DNA of 47,533 bases from Actinomycetes bacterium (GTDB lineage: Bacteria; Actinomycetota; Acidimicrobiia; Acidimicrobiales; RAAP-2), in NCBI GenBank assembly GCA_021803085.1, contig JAJZMD010000100.1, forward strand, positions 1 through 47,533. The letters run 5' to 3'. The notes under the pieces are model-generated. The model searched no databases. It had not been told where the DNA came from and saw nothing but the letters and a program-made list of their open reading frames with translations. Shown piece by piece: positions 24,267-32,024 of this stretch. A program made the position numbers and the translations under genes. Every line of letters begins with the position of its first letter. Within the stretch, counting starts at the first letter, position 1.

Positions 24267-24982
24267 GGCTCGCCCAGCCGCCTGGCGAGGCGGTAGCCGA
24301 CGCCGAAGATCGTTTCGACGTAGCGGGGATGGCGGGGATCCGGTTCGATCTTCTTGCGCAGGTTCTTCACGTGGGCGTCGATCGTGCGCTCGTAGCCCTC
24401 GTAGTCGTAGCCCTGGACGTGGCTGATGAGCTCGAAGCGCGAGTACACCCTTCCCGGGTAGCGCGCCAAGGTGGCGAGCAATCGGTACTCGTTGGGGGTG
24501 AGCTCGACCGGCTGGCCACGCACGCGCACCTCGTGGGCGACGGTATCGATCAGAAGCGCCCCGCCGTCGAAGGACAAGCTTTCGACCAACGGCACCTCGG
24601 TGCCCTGCGTGCGCCGAAGGATGGCGCGGACCCGTGCGACGAGCTCCCTCGGGCTGAACGGCTTGGTGAGGTAGTCGTCCGCGCCGAGGGCCAATCCGCC
24701 GACGCGTTCGTCCTCGGAGGCCTTGGCCGTGAGCATCAGGATCGGGACGTCCGAGCGCGACCGGATCTCCTTGGCGACGGCCTCCCCGGGCCGGTCGGGG
24801 AGCATGAGATCCAAGACGACGAGCCCGGGCTTCACCCGCTCGCAGATCGCCAGCCCCTCGGCCGCGGTGGAGGCCAGGTAGACGAGGTAGCCATCCTTCT
24901 CGAGGTAGGCGCGGGTGACCTCTTGCACACTGGGGTCGTCGTCGACCACCACGATCCGCTTGTTGAGGTCGCCGCGCTCCAT
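24263..24982 (-). CDS. OmpR/PhoB-type response regulator
   Basis: 239 aa. The receiver domain has acidic DDD at 14-16, phospho-acceptor Asp58 (VVLDLMLPD) and Lys107 (LTKPFSP). A winged helix follows (LTPNEYRLLATLARYPGRVY, then ERTIDAHVKNLRKKI and VGYRL). It is transcribed first, with the kinase overlapping its stop. The gene diverges from the glutaredoxin-CcdA-redoxin genes across 131 bp that contain tandem direct repeats suited to this class of regulator. Confidence 0.95.
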   Translation of the reverse strand: MERGDLNKRIVVVDDDPSVQEVTRAYLEKDGYLVYLASTAAEGLAICERVKPGLVVLDLMLPDRPGEAVAKEIRSRSDVPILMLTAKASEDERVGGLALGADDYLTKPFSPRELVARVRAILRRTQGTEVPLVESLSFDGGALLIDTVAHEVRVRGQPVELTPNEYRLLATLARYPGRVYSRFELISHVQGYDYEGYERTIDAHVKNLRKKIEPDPRHPRYVETIFGVGYRLARRLGEP

Positions 24983-25003
24983 CGGCTCACCGTCGCCTCT
25001 CGA

Positions 25004-25021
25004 TGTGAAGACGCTGTGAAG
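25004..25021 (+). promoter_or_regulatory. Tandem TGTGAAG direct repeats, 11-bp period
   Basis: TGTGAAG at 25004-25010 and 25015-25021, with an inverse copy CTTCACA at 25086-25092 near the glutaredoxin-like gene. OmpR-family regulators typically bind direct repeats with a period of about 11 bp. It is a candidate autoregulatory and divergent target site. Confidence 0.45.
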
Positions 25022-25113
25022 TCTCCTCCCAACTGCCGCCGGCCACCGGGGCCGAAGGTCACAAATCGCCGAGACGCGGGCGCTCCTTCACAGCTTCTCC
25101 ACAACGCGCCCCG

Positions 25114-25368
25114 ATGATCGGCGTCATAAGCGAACCCGAGCTGCTCTTGATCACCGCCCCCGACTGCCACCTCTGTGCGCACGCCCGTACGGTGCTGAAC
25201 GCGCTCGGCCTGGCGGCGCGAGAGCTCGATATCTCGCATCCCGAGGCCGCGGTCATCGCCGCCCGTGGCGTCCCGCTCGCCTTTCTCCCGGTGCTCACCG
25301 ACGGCGAGCGGGTCCTCGCCTACGGGCGGCTCTCGGAGCGACGACTGCGCAAGGACCTCGGGCGGTGA
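25114..25368 (+). CDS. Glutaredoxin-like thiol-redox protein
   Basis: 84 aa. LLLITAPDCHLCAHARTVL places a CxxC (C-H-L-C) at the start of helix 1 of a thioredoxin fold. The later FLPVLTDGERVLAYGRLSE supplies the cis-Pro region and last strand. It probably reduces or oxidises small disulfides in the cytoplasm. Its stop overlaps the CcdA GTG start by 4 nt, so it may work with that electron carrier. Confidence 0.8.
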   Translation: MIGVISEPELLLITAPDCHLCAHARTVLNALGLAARELDISHPEAAVIAARGVPLAFLPVLTDGERVLAYGRLSERRLRKDLGR

Positions 25369-26354
25369 GCTTGCTCCTCGGCGGGTCGCTCGCCGCCGCC
25401 TTCGCGGCGGGGACGGTGGCGTTCTTCGCGCCGTGCTGCGCGGGGGTCATGCTGCCGGCGTACCTGGGGGCCGTCGGCGGCGGGCGCCGCCTGCGCGTGG
25501 CGCGCTTGAGCGCCGTGTACGTGGCCGGCGTGGCTCTCGTCGTCCTGCCCATCACCCTTGGGGCTGCGGCTCTTGCCGGCTACGTCTCACGGTGGCACCC
25601 CGCGCTCTTCACGGTCGGGGGCCTCATGATGGTCGGCGTCGCCGCCGCCCTCTGGCGCGAGACGATGCTCCCGATAAATGTTCCCCGGCCGAAGCTCACC
25701 GGTTCGCTACTTTCGGTGTTCGGGCTCGGGGTGTTCTCCGGCGCGGCCACCGCGTGCTGTGCGCCCGTGCTCGCCGGAGCGATCGCGCTGTCGGCGACCA
25801 GTGCGACCATCTTCGGCGGGCTCGTCCTCGGCCTCTCCTACGTGGCGGGGATGATGGCGCCGTTGATCCCGATCGCCCTCCTCTACGGACGGGCCAAGGG
25901 AAAGGTCACCGACCCGAGGGTCACGCTCCGGCTCGGCTCGCACGCCAAGCGCATCGGAGTCGCCCGTCTCTCGGGAGTCGTCGTCTTCAGCGGTTTCGGG
26001 TTCCTCTACATCGCCCTTGCGCTGAGTGGCAACTCGAACACGGCCCCGGGGTTCCAACAAGCCCTGGGCGACTGGATGCGCGAGGCCGCCGTCTACATCG
26101 AGAAGGTCCCGAACGTGGTGTCATTGCCGGTCCTCGCCGTGCTCGTCGGCACCTTCGCGTTCGCGGTGCTGCGGAAAGGAAGAAGGCAAGATGAACGAAA
26201 GGAAAGCGAGGCAGGCTCGGCGGGCACCGATTGCGGGCACGAGCCGGGTGAGACAGCGACCGTCGAGCTTTCGGAGGCCGACGGTCCACCCGACGCGCGG
26301 GACCCGACGGCGAAGCACCCCAGCCGCGTCGAGGAGCACGTCGTCTCGCCATGA
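25365..26354 (+). CDS. CcdA/DsbD-family transmembrane thiol-electron carrier
   Basis: 329 aa with a GTG start and six predicted helices. Paired cysteines lie in helix 1 (AFFAPCCAGVMLPAYLGAV) and helix 4 (ATACCAPVLAGAIAL), in the CcdA pattern but as CC pairs near Pro. The family moves reducing equivalents from cytoplasmic thioredoxin-like proteins to periplasmic ones. A hydrophilic 70-residue C-terminal tail overlaps the next gene. Neighbours encode a cytoplasmic glutaredoxin-like protein and an exported redoxin, giving donor, carrier and acceptor in one cluster. Confidence 0.87.
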   Translation: MSLLLGGSLAAAFAAGTVAFFAPCCAGVMLPAYLGAVGGGRRLRVARLSAVYVAGVALVVLPITLGAAALAGYVSRWHPALFTVGGLMMVGVAAALWRETMLPINVPRPKLTGSLLSVFGLGVFSGAATACCAPVLAGAIALSATSATIFGGLVLGLSYVAGMMAPLIPIALLYGRAKGKVTDPRVTLRLGSHAKRIGVARLSGVVVFSGFGFLYIALALSGNSNTAPGFQQALGDWMREAAVYIEKVPNVVSLPVLAVLVGTFAFAVLRKGRRQDERKESEAGSAGTDCGHEPGETATVELSEADGPPDARDPTAKHPSRVEEHVVSP

Positions 26355-27021
26355 GCCCCGGCGCCGGCCGAAGCTCGTCGTGCAGGGCCGCCAGGCCCGA
26401 AGGCCGAGCTTCTGGCGATCGGGCCGAGGAGCGCTCGTCGGGCTGGCCGTCGTCGCGCTCGTCGCGCTGAGCTTCGTCCTGCCGGGCGCTCTCTCGACGA
26501 AGTCGAACCCAGGCGAGCCGACCCCGACCGGCGTCACCCAGGGGGCCGGCCTGCCGGCCGGCTCCCACGTGCCGGCGTTCTCGGGCACCGACCTGCTGGA
26601 CGGGAAGGCGATCACCTCGGCGTCGGTCTACGACCACAAGACGCTCCTCTTCTTCTCCGAGGGTGTGTCGTGCCAGGCGTGCCTGGTGCAGATCCAGGGC
26701 CTCCAGCAGGTCGGCTCGGCCCTGGCGACGCGGGGCATCGGCCTCGTGTCGATCATGCCGGACCCCCCGGGGGTGCTGCGCGAGGCCGTCGCCGCCTACG
26801 GGATCACGACGCCGGTGATCTCAGACACGAGCCTGTCGATCTCGAAGGCCTTCAACACCTTGGGCCAGGGCATGCACGCGGACACCCCCGGGCACGCCTT
26901 CGCGCTCATCTACCACGGGAAGGTGCTGTGGTACCGGGACTACTGGATCAGCGACCACACGATGTACGTGCCGCCGTCCACCCTGCTCGCTCAGCTGCCC
27001 GGGGCGGGACGACCCTCGTGA
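26191..27021 (+). CDS. Membrane-anchored redoxin with CxxC
   Basis: 276 aa from ATG 26191 (GGAAAGGAAGAAGG upstream), overlapping the CcdA gene by 164 nt in another frame. A basic N-terminus is followed by an anchor (ALVGLAVVALVALSFVLPGA). The extracytoplasmic AhpC/TSA-like domain has SEGVSCQACLVQIQGLQQVG, with C-Q-A-C as the redox site, then GIGLVSIMPDPPGVLREAV and HAFALIYHGKVLWYRDYWI. It probably receives electrons from CcdA. A shorter form from GTG near 26379 would avoid most of the overlap but lacks an RBS. The 3' end overlaps the convergent methyltransferase by 31 bp. Confidence 0.78.
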   Translation: MNERKARQARRAPIAGTSRVRQRPSSFRRPTVHPTRGTRRRSTPAASRSTSSRHEPRRRPKLVVQGRQARRPSFWRSGRGALVGLAVVALVALSFVLPGALSTKSNPGEPTPTGVTQGAGLPAGSHVPAFSGTDLLDGKAITSASVYDHKTLLFFSEGVSCQACLVQIQGLQQVGSALATRGIGLVSIMPDPPGVLREAVAAYGITTPVISDTSLSISKAFNTLGQGMHADTPGHAFALIYHGKVLWYRDYWISDHTMYVPPSTLLAQLPGAGRPS

Positions 27022-27686
27022 TCCTGCCGCGGCGTCGCCACGATCTCCCGCCAGACCCCGCGGCGGCGGACCTGTTGGAGCAAGAGCCCTGCCGCGCGGG
27101 CGTTCTCCTCGGTGCGGCGGTTCAGGCTCGGGCCGAACAGCCTGCGGGTGATCGGGCTGACGCGGTCGGCGAGCCACCCACCGACGCAGCCGGTCGGCCA
27201 GACGTGCTCCAAGAGCAACACGCGTCCTGTGGGCTTGGTGACCCGGGCCACCTCGGCGAGGCCGGCGACGGGGTCGGCCACCGAGCAGAACACGCAGGTG
27301 GCGGTCACCGTGTCGAAGCTGGCGTCGGCAAAGGGCAGCCGCTCGACGTCGGCCTGCGCCAGCTGAGCACCGAGGTCCGTTCCCCGGACGCGCCGGGAGG
27401 CGCGTCCGAGCATCCTGGGTGACAGGTCGATACCGATGAGGCGGGCGGGCTCGCGGTAGTACGCGAGGTTGCGCCCGGTGCCGATGCCGACCTCGAGCAC
27501 TCGCCCTTCGGCGCCTGAGATGACCCGCTCGCGGCGCCGGCGGCCTCCGGCGAGCTCCATCGGGGCGTCATAGAGGTCGTAGAGGGCGGCGACGCGGTCG
27601 TAGCGGCGGCCCACCTTCGAGTGCTCGTGGACGGGGAGAGGCTGCTCCGCTTCCGGCTCCGTGCTCACCGTGATGAGGTCCTCCAT
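26991..27686 (-). CDS. Class I SAM-dependent methyltransferase
   Basis: 231 aa from ATG 27686. Motif I is VLEVGIGTGRNLAYY, motif II IGIDLSPRML, then DVERLPFADASFDTV (post II) and RVLLLEHV (motif III). It resembles UbiE/phosphatidylethanolamine-methyltransferase-like proteins. The substrate is unknown. It is the last gene of the reverse-strand sulfocyanin operon, 25 nt after the 401-aa gene. Confidence 0.85.
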   Translation of the reverse strand: MEDLITVSTEPEAEQPLPVHEHSKVGRRYDRVAALYDLYDAPMELAGGRRRRERVISGAEGRVLEVGIGTGRNLAYYREPARLIGIDLSPRMLGRASRRVRGTDLGAQLAQADVERLPFADASFDTVTATCVFCSVADPVAGLAEVARVTKPTGRVLLLEHVWPTGCVGGWLADRVSPITRRLFGPSLNRRTEENARAAGLLLQQVRRRGVWREIVATPRQDHEGRPAPGS

Positions 27687-27711
27687 GCGCTGCGTCGCAC
27701 GGTACCGGGGG

Positions 27712-28917
27712 TCAGCACGAGCCCTGCTCCCGGCGGCTGTCCATCTGGTCGCAGTAGCGCAGCCGCGAGGTTGGATGAAAGTCTCGGACGAGCAGGTCGC
27801 GGTGGAACCCGACGCCGCCCTCCTGCCCACCCGTGCAGACATCGAGGGAGAAGGCCTCACCGGGCAGGAGGTCGTGGCCGGCGATGGCGACCGGGCGCAG
27901 GACCGTGTAGATGGTCGGCCAGGGGGTGCAGTTGTAGTAGCTGCCCTTGTCGCCGGTGGGCCCGACGTCGCCGTCGGCAGCCCTCTGTGCCACCTCGTCG
28001 TAGAGGGCGAGCGTTGCTTCGGGGTCGGGGTCGTTGCGCCAGAGGTGGTCGAGGGCCGAGCCGGCGGCGGGGTCCCCGCCGAGCGATCGCGCCGCGACGG
28101 GATCGGAGAGGCACCAGGGGTCGAAGCCCGGGTCGCCCGGCAGTCCTCGCACCTTGATCGAGCCGACCTTGTCGAGGAGTGCCGGGCGGGCGAGCAGCTG
28201 GCCGAGACGGAACAGCTGGTCCAGCGCGGCGCGGAGCGTGTCTTCCACCGCCCGGTGCAGGGGCTGGTAGGCAGAAGGCCTCCACATCTGCTCGGCCTGG
28301 CCGACGGCAGCGTCGGCGTGGGCGTAGAGCCCCTGGAACCGCTCGCCGGCACCGGTGTGCTCGGGCGGGACGGCGGTCGCGGAGAAGTCGGCGAGCGCCA
28401 CCTCGGCTTGGTCCCGAAGCGCCCGGGCGGCGGCGAGCATCGCCTCGACGTGGCTCGCCGGGCACGGCTCCATCCGCCGCCAGACCGGCAGCCGGGCGGG
28501 GAGCGCGACCTCCTTCGCGACGTCGTAGCCCGGGTCGGCGAGCGCCCGTCGGGCGCGGGCCGACCAGGCGAGCCCCGCGTCCACAAAGACGGTCGCCTGC
28601 TCGATGGTCATGGCCGGCAGGTAGCCGGCCAGGCGGGGCCTTGCCGCGTACTCGAACTCGACCAGCCGCTCGCCAAGGGTCTGCAGGGCGAAGGCGCACC
28701 AGGTGGCGAGGAGCTGGGAGGACGGCCCGGCGCCCAACGACCACAGGTCCGTCCCCTTCCCGACGAGGTCTTGGCGGAGCTCTTCGGCGGCGAAGAGGTC
28801 GTCGTAGGCGCCCTTCCCGGCACGGAGCTTTGCCTCCACCGTGGTCGCCCGCACCCGCCCTGACAGCCGGGCGGCGACGCGCACGAGGATCCCCCTTGCC
28901 GTCTTCACGATTCCCAT
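27712..28917 (-). CDS. Unknown 401-aa protein of the sulfocyanin-DoxX operon
   Basis: Start ATG 28917 has AAAGGAGGTGG upstream. The protein is mostly helical and cytoplasmic in composition, with no signal peptide or membrane segment. Features are an N-terminal amphipathic stretch (ARGILVRVAARLSGRVRA), central helices rich in Ala/Leu, and a C-terminal segment with CTPWPTIYTVLRPVAIAGHD and YYN. Cysteines near the end (DVCTGGQEGGVGFHRDLLV) are scattered. I do not recognise the family. Operon position between the sulfocyanin group and the methyltransferase suggests a related role. Confidence 0.65.
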   Translation of the reverse strand: MGIVKTARGILVRVAARLSGRVRATTVEAKLRAGKGAYDDLFAAEELRQDLVGKGTDLWSLGAGPSSQLLATWCAFALQTLGERLVEFEYAARPRLAGYLPAMTIEQATVFVDAGLAWSARARRALADPGYDVAKEVALPARLPVWRRMEPCPASHVEAMLAAARALRDQAEVALADFSATAVPPEHTGAGERFQGLYAHADAAVGQAEQMWRPSAYQPLHRAVEDTLRAALDQLFRLGQLLARPALLDKVGSIKVRGLPGDPGFDPWCLSDPVAARSLGGDPAAGSALDHLWRNDPDPEATLALYDEVAQRAADGDVGPTGDKGSYYNCTPWPTIYTVLRPVAIAGHDLLPGEAFSLDVCTGGQEGGVGFHRDLLVRDFHPTSRLRYCDQMDSRREQGSC

Positions 28918-28951
28918 ACGACCACCTCCTTTCCGGATGGCGAGCGGGGCG

Positions 28952-29350
28952 TCACGAGGGGGGCGGACCCGGTGCGATCCCGTGCACTTCGGGTCGACCT
29001 CGTGGGGCGGACCCGTTCGTGGCTTTCGCAGCCGAGAGCGGCTCGGCACCCAGGCGCCCCCGAGCTTGGACGGCCTGCTGCAAAGCACGCATCGCTTGGT
29101 CGGCGTCGACGGCACCGGCGTGCCAGACGATGACGAGCCGGGTGGCCGCCGAGGCGATGGCGAGGGCGTCCGAGATCACCCCCTCGGCGCGTTGGCTGCT
29201 CGCGGAAGGGGCGACGCGCCCGTCGTTGGGGGGGAGTCGCGGCGGGTGCCACGGCCAGCCGCTGCGAGGTGGGACAGGCGCTTGCTCCCGATGGGCGCTG
29301 TCCAGGCGGTTGGAGGAGTCGGGCGAGGCGTGACCGCCGCCGATGCTCAT
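28952..29350 (-). CDS. Hypothetical 132-aa protein coupled to sulfocyanin
   Basis: The ATG overlaps the sulfocyanin stop by 4 nt (ATGA). The N-terminal 55 residues are polar and Pro-rich. The C-terminal part (ISDALAIASAATRLVIVWHA, then AVDADQAMRALQQAVQARG) is likely helical. No family recognised. Coupled translation supports it as a real gene. Confidence 0.5.
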   Translation of the reverse strand: MSIGGGHASPDSSNRLDSAHREQAPVPPRSGWPWHPPRLPPNDGRVAPSASSQRAEGVISDALAIASAATRLVIVWHAGAVDADQAMRALQQAVQARGRLGAEPLSAAKATNGSAPRGRPEVHGIAPGPPPS

Positions 29351-30132
29351 GGCGTCTCCTCCACGACAAAGGTTCCGGCCATGCCCGCTCGGGCGTGGCC
29401 CGGGACGGGACAGAGATGCTGGTAGGTGCCGGGAGCTGAGGCGGTGAACGAGAGCGCGCCTTCGTGCATGCCGGAGGAGCTGGCGTCGGCGAGGAACCAC
29501 AGCGCCGAGCCGGAGAATGCCGGCGAGCTGGCCATCATGGGCATCCACGACAAGGCGCCTTCGGAGGTGACGACCAGGCCGTGGGCCATGTCGTCGTCCG
29601 CGTTGATCACGGTGATGTGCACGGTGGCGCCGACCGGCACCACGACGGTGTGGTCGGTGAGGCCGGCGATCCGGAGGTACTCAGCGGGCATGGAGGGGCT
29701 GGCGACCACGGCGAAGCGCACCTCTCGGTCACTGAAGCTGATGCGGTTGGCGGAGGTGTCGACCGCCGCCCCCTGGGGGACCTCGGCCCCCATCTGGCTG
29801 GCGCCAGAAGCTGTCACCGAGCGGCCGGGGGCGTCGGCGAAGAGCCAGCCGATGTACTCGCCTGGGTGATGGGCGGTCCAGCCCATCATGAAGCTGGGCA
29901 GGTCGCTCCCGCGCTCCCAGCCGGGCGCGGTCCTCCCGCCGGTCATCCAGGCGTAGGCCTGCCGGCTGATCATCTGGTAGTTGCCGGACTGCGACAGCTG
30001 CGAGCTGTAGTAGGCGTAGCCCGGCGAGATGTTCGAGGAGCTGGCGACGGCGTAGGCGAGCCCCACCCCGGTCCCTGCTGCGACCAGTGCGCCAGCGGCG
30101 ATCTTCGCCGCGAGGCGGGTGGTGGCGGTCAT
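29347..30132 (-). CDS. Sulfocyanin-like type I copper protein, second copy
   Basis: 261 aa. An N-terminal anchor (AAKIAAGALVAAGTGVGLAY) precedes the linker and a cupredoxin domain with His (MAHGLVV), Cys and His (LCPVPGHARAGM) and Met as candidate copper ligands. It aligns along its length with the 19771-20640 protein (SPSMPAEYLRIAGL, SALWFLADASSSGMHEGALS) but has a shorter, less Met-rich linker. Overlaps of 4 nt at both ends couple it to the 171-aa and 132-aa genes. It probably acts as a membrane-bound electron carrier. Confidence 0.86.
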   Translation of the reverse strand: MTATTRLAAKIAAGALVAAGTGVGLAYAVASSSNISPGYAYYSSQLSQSGNYQMISRQAYAWMTGGRTAPGWERGSDLPSFMMGWTAHHPGEYIGWLFADAPGRSVTASGASQMGAEVPQGAAVDTSANRISFSDREVRFAVVASPSMPAEYLRIAGLTDHTVVVPVGATVHITVINADDDMAHGLVVTSEGALSWMPMMASSPAFSGSALWFLADASSSGMHEGALSFTASAPGTYQHLCPVPGHARAGMAGTFVVEETP

Positions 30133-30644
30133 CGGGGGCTCCTCGGGTCGTCGCCGGGGTCCGCCGGGCGGGGGTTTCGCCCGGCGTCCCGGGCGCCGTC
30201 GGGTGCCACACTCGGAAACGCCCGAAGCACCGCTACCCTGGCGTCGCCGAGCAGGCGAGTGGGGCCGATCGCCCACTGGGGGCGGCGTCCCATCAGCTCC
30301 AGCTCGAGCGGGACGAGCGCCTCGAGCTGGAGCTGGCGCAGCGCCGGTGGGTCGTCGCCGACCAGCCAGAGCAGCTCGGCGGCGATGTCGGCCACCGCCT
30401 GGGGCCACTCCCAGGCCGGCTGTCCCAGTTGCCGCGCGGGACGGACATTTCCGGCGAGGTCTCGGAGCTGCTCAAGGTCGCCGTGGGCGACCTGATTGAG
30501 CCAGGCCCAGGACGGCACCGTCCGGCGCCGGGCCTCGAGCAGCTGGGCGAAGCGTCCCTCGAGGAATGCTCCGCACTCGGCGGCGACCTCGTCACCCAGC
30601 GTGGCTTCGTGAGTTGTCTTCTTATGCCATGGGAACAGTCGCAT
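30129..30644 (-). CDS. Unknown 171-aa protein upstream of sulfocyanin
   Basis: Starts MRLFPWHKKTTHEATLGDEV. Predicted soluble and helical, with two Trp-rich helices (TVPSWAWLNQVAHGDLEQLR; QPAWEWPQAVADIAAELLWL). No signal peptide and no Cys pair. Not recognised. It lies 7 nt downstream of DoxX and overlaps the sulfocyanin start, so it is part of the same transcript. The C-terminal 30 residues are Pro/Arg-rich and may be disordered. Confidence 0.6.
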   Translation of the reverse strand: MRLFPWHKKTTHEATLGDEVAAECGAFLEGRFAQLLEARRRTVPSWAWLNQVAHGDLEQLRDLAGNVRPARQLGQPAWEWPQAVADIAAELLWLVGDDPPALRQLQLEALVPLELELMGRRPQWAIGPTRLLGDARVAVLRAFPSVAPDGARDAGRNPRPADPGDDPRSPR

Positions 30645-30651
30645 CGCGTCG

Positions 30652-31299
30652 TCACCTCCTCACCGATGCGCGTCGATCCGCTCGGGTGGTCAGCGACGTC
30701 GAGCGGCGAGAGGGCGGGAGGGCCGTGGCGTTGGCTGCAGTGGGCTCTGACGGCTCGGGTGGCGACGGCCTGCGCATCTCGGCGAGGCGCCACCACCAGC
30801 TGAACCGCTTTTCCAGGTAGTAGTCGACGCTGTAGCGGGCGACCCCGGCGTAGTAGCTGAGCGCCAGCAACCCGGCGAAGACGACCGCGTAGATGATGGC
30901 GGTCCCGATGTCGGAGGACCCGGAGGTGTACGGCCCGCCGAAGCCCTCCGCCGTCGCCCAGATGAGCAGGCTGAAGCCGATGGCGCTCAGGTAGGTGAGC
31001 TTTCGGGCGAAGCCGAAGATGAGCGCCAGGGCGATGAGCGACTCGGCGGTCGCCACCAACGCCCAGAAGAACGTCGCCGCCGGATGCTGGAGGTTGATCC
31101 AGAAGTCGAACCAGAACCCGAGCCAGTGGGGCTGGCCGTCTCTGATCCCCATGATCGTGGACATGTAGCTGTCCTTGAAGCCCGGCAGCCACTTGAGCGT
31201 GGCGTCGATGCCCCAGATCACCCCGAAGGCGATCCGGAGGGCGTCTTTGGGCCACGCCGGTATGCAGCGCTTGGTGGCTGCGGGTGCTTGGTCTGCCAT
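30652..31299 (-). CDS. DoxX-family membrane protein
   Basis: 215 aa from ATG 31299 with GGAGGAACGACG upstream. Four helices are visible (residues about 18-35, 70-95, 100-120, 138-160), with the signatures ALRIAFGVIWGIDATLKWLP and ATFFWALVATAESLIALALI. DoxX-type proteins include a subunit of archaeal thiosulfate:quinone oxidoreductase and many uncharacterised membrane proteins; here the long loop GGPYTSGSSDIG and the tail YYLEKRFSWWWRLAEM are notable. It heads the sulfocyanin operon; a fragmentary homologue heads the decayed copy at 10.8-11.1 kb. A role in membrane electron transfer is inferred. Confidence 0.85.
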   Translation of the reverse strand: MADQAPAATKRCIPAWPKDALRIAFGVIWGIDATLKWLPGFKDSYMSTIMGIRDGQPHWLGFWFDFWINLQHPAATFFWALVATAESLIALALIFGFARKLTYLSAIGFSLLIWATAEGFGGPYTSGSSDIGTAIIYAVVFAGLLALSYYAGVARYSVDYYLEKRFSWWWRLAEMRRPSPPEPSEPTAANATALPPSRRSTSLTTRADRRASVRR

Positions 31300-31522
31300 C
31301 GTCGTTCCTCCTTCCGTCAGGCCCGACTGGCAGGTCGGTGCTGGTTCCGGCTTCGATGCTGCGTCGCCCGGCACCCCGACGCATCGGGGCGGAGTGCGGA
31401 ACCTTCTGCCGTAGTTGTCCACGACCACAGGTGCGTGCCTTCCACGACGCTGTCCGTAAAGGCACACCCGCGGTTCGACACCGAGGGGCCAGCCTGGTGG
31501 CTCGGCGCGCCGGCGAGCGCGG

Positions 31523-31987
31523 TCATGCGCGCTGCTTCGTGTCGGTTCGGGGAGGCCCACCTGCCATGGCACGCAGGACGGTGACGAGCTCGTCGCCCAC
31601 CTCGTCGCGGGCCACCCAGGATCCGGCGCCCTGGCCAAGCGCCACGGTGCGGTAGCGCTCGTCGGGCTCGGGGCCGACCACGATCACCCGGTCGCGCGGA
31701 AATGCCTCGAGGGCGGCCTGGCAGCACGACGGGAAGTCGCCGGCATCGACCACGATCACCTCGGGACCCACGCGCCCGATGGCGTCGACGAGCATCTCGC
31801 CTGCACCGACCTCCTCGATCGCCCAGCCGAGCTCCCGACGGAGCAGCTCGCACGTGAGCTGGCGCATCGCGTGGTGGCGGATCCCGACCAGGACCACCGG
31901 CCCGTCGCTGCGGGAGGTGGATGCCTTCCCGATCCCCTCGGGCTTGGTGCCTTCGGTCTTCTTCGGGCTGGTGCCGGTCGCAGTCAT
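31523..31987 (-). CDS. Stand-alone degenerate receiver-like protein
   Basis: 154 aa from ATG 31987 (GGGGGTG just upstream; an ATG 12 codons earlier has no RBS). After a polar 32-residue N-terminus the sequence VVLVGIRHHAMRQLTCELLR, IVVDAGDFPSCC and GAGSWVARDEVGDELVTVLR follows the beta-alpha pattern of a response-regulator receiver. The acidic pair normally following strand 1 is RHH here, and the conserved Lys is replaced (Ala-Arg). There is no output domain. It may signal without phosphorylation or be vestigial. The 5' end carries a perfect dyad. Confidence 0.6.
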   Translation of the reverse strand: MTATGTSPKKTEGTKPEGIGKASTSRSDGPVVLVGIRHHAMRQLTCELLRRELGWAIEEVGAGEMLVDAIGRVGPEVIVVDAGDFPSCCQAALEAFPRDRVIVVGPEPDERYRTVALGQGAGSWVARDEVGDELVTVLRAMAGGPPRTDTKQRA

Positions 31988-31996
31988 CACCCCCAG

Positions 31997-32024
31997 GATG
32001 CGACACGGCTGGTCCTGTCGCATC
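31997..32024. repeat. 9-bp inverted repeat upstream of receiver-like gene
   Basis: GATGCGACA (31997-32005) and TGTCGCATC (32016-32024) form a perfect dyad with a 10-nt centre, starting 9 nt before the ATG of the minus-strand gene. It could be an operator or a 5'-UTR hairpin hiding the RBS. Confidence 0.6.
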
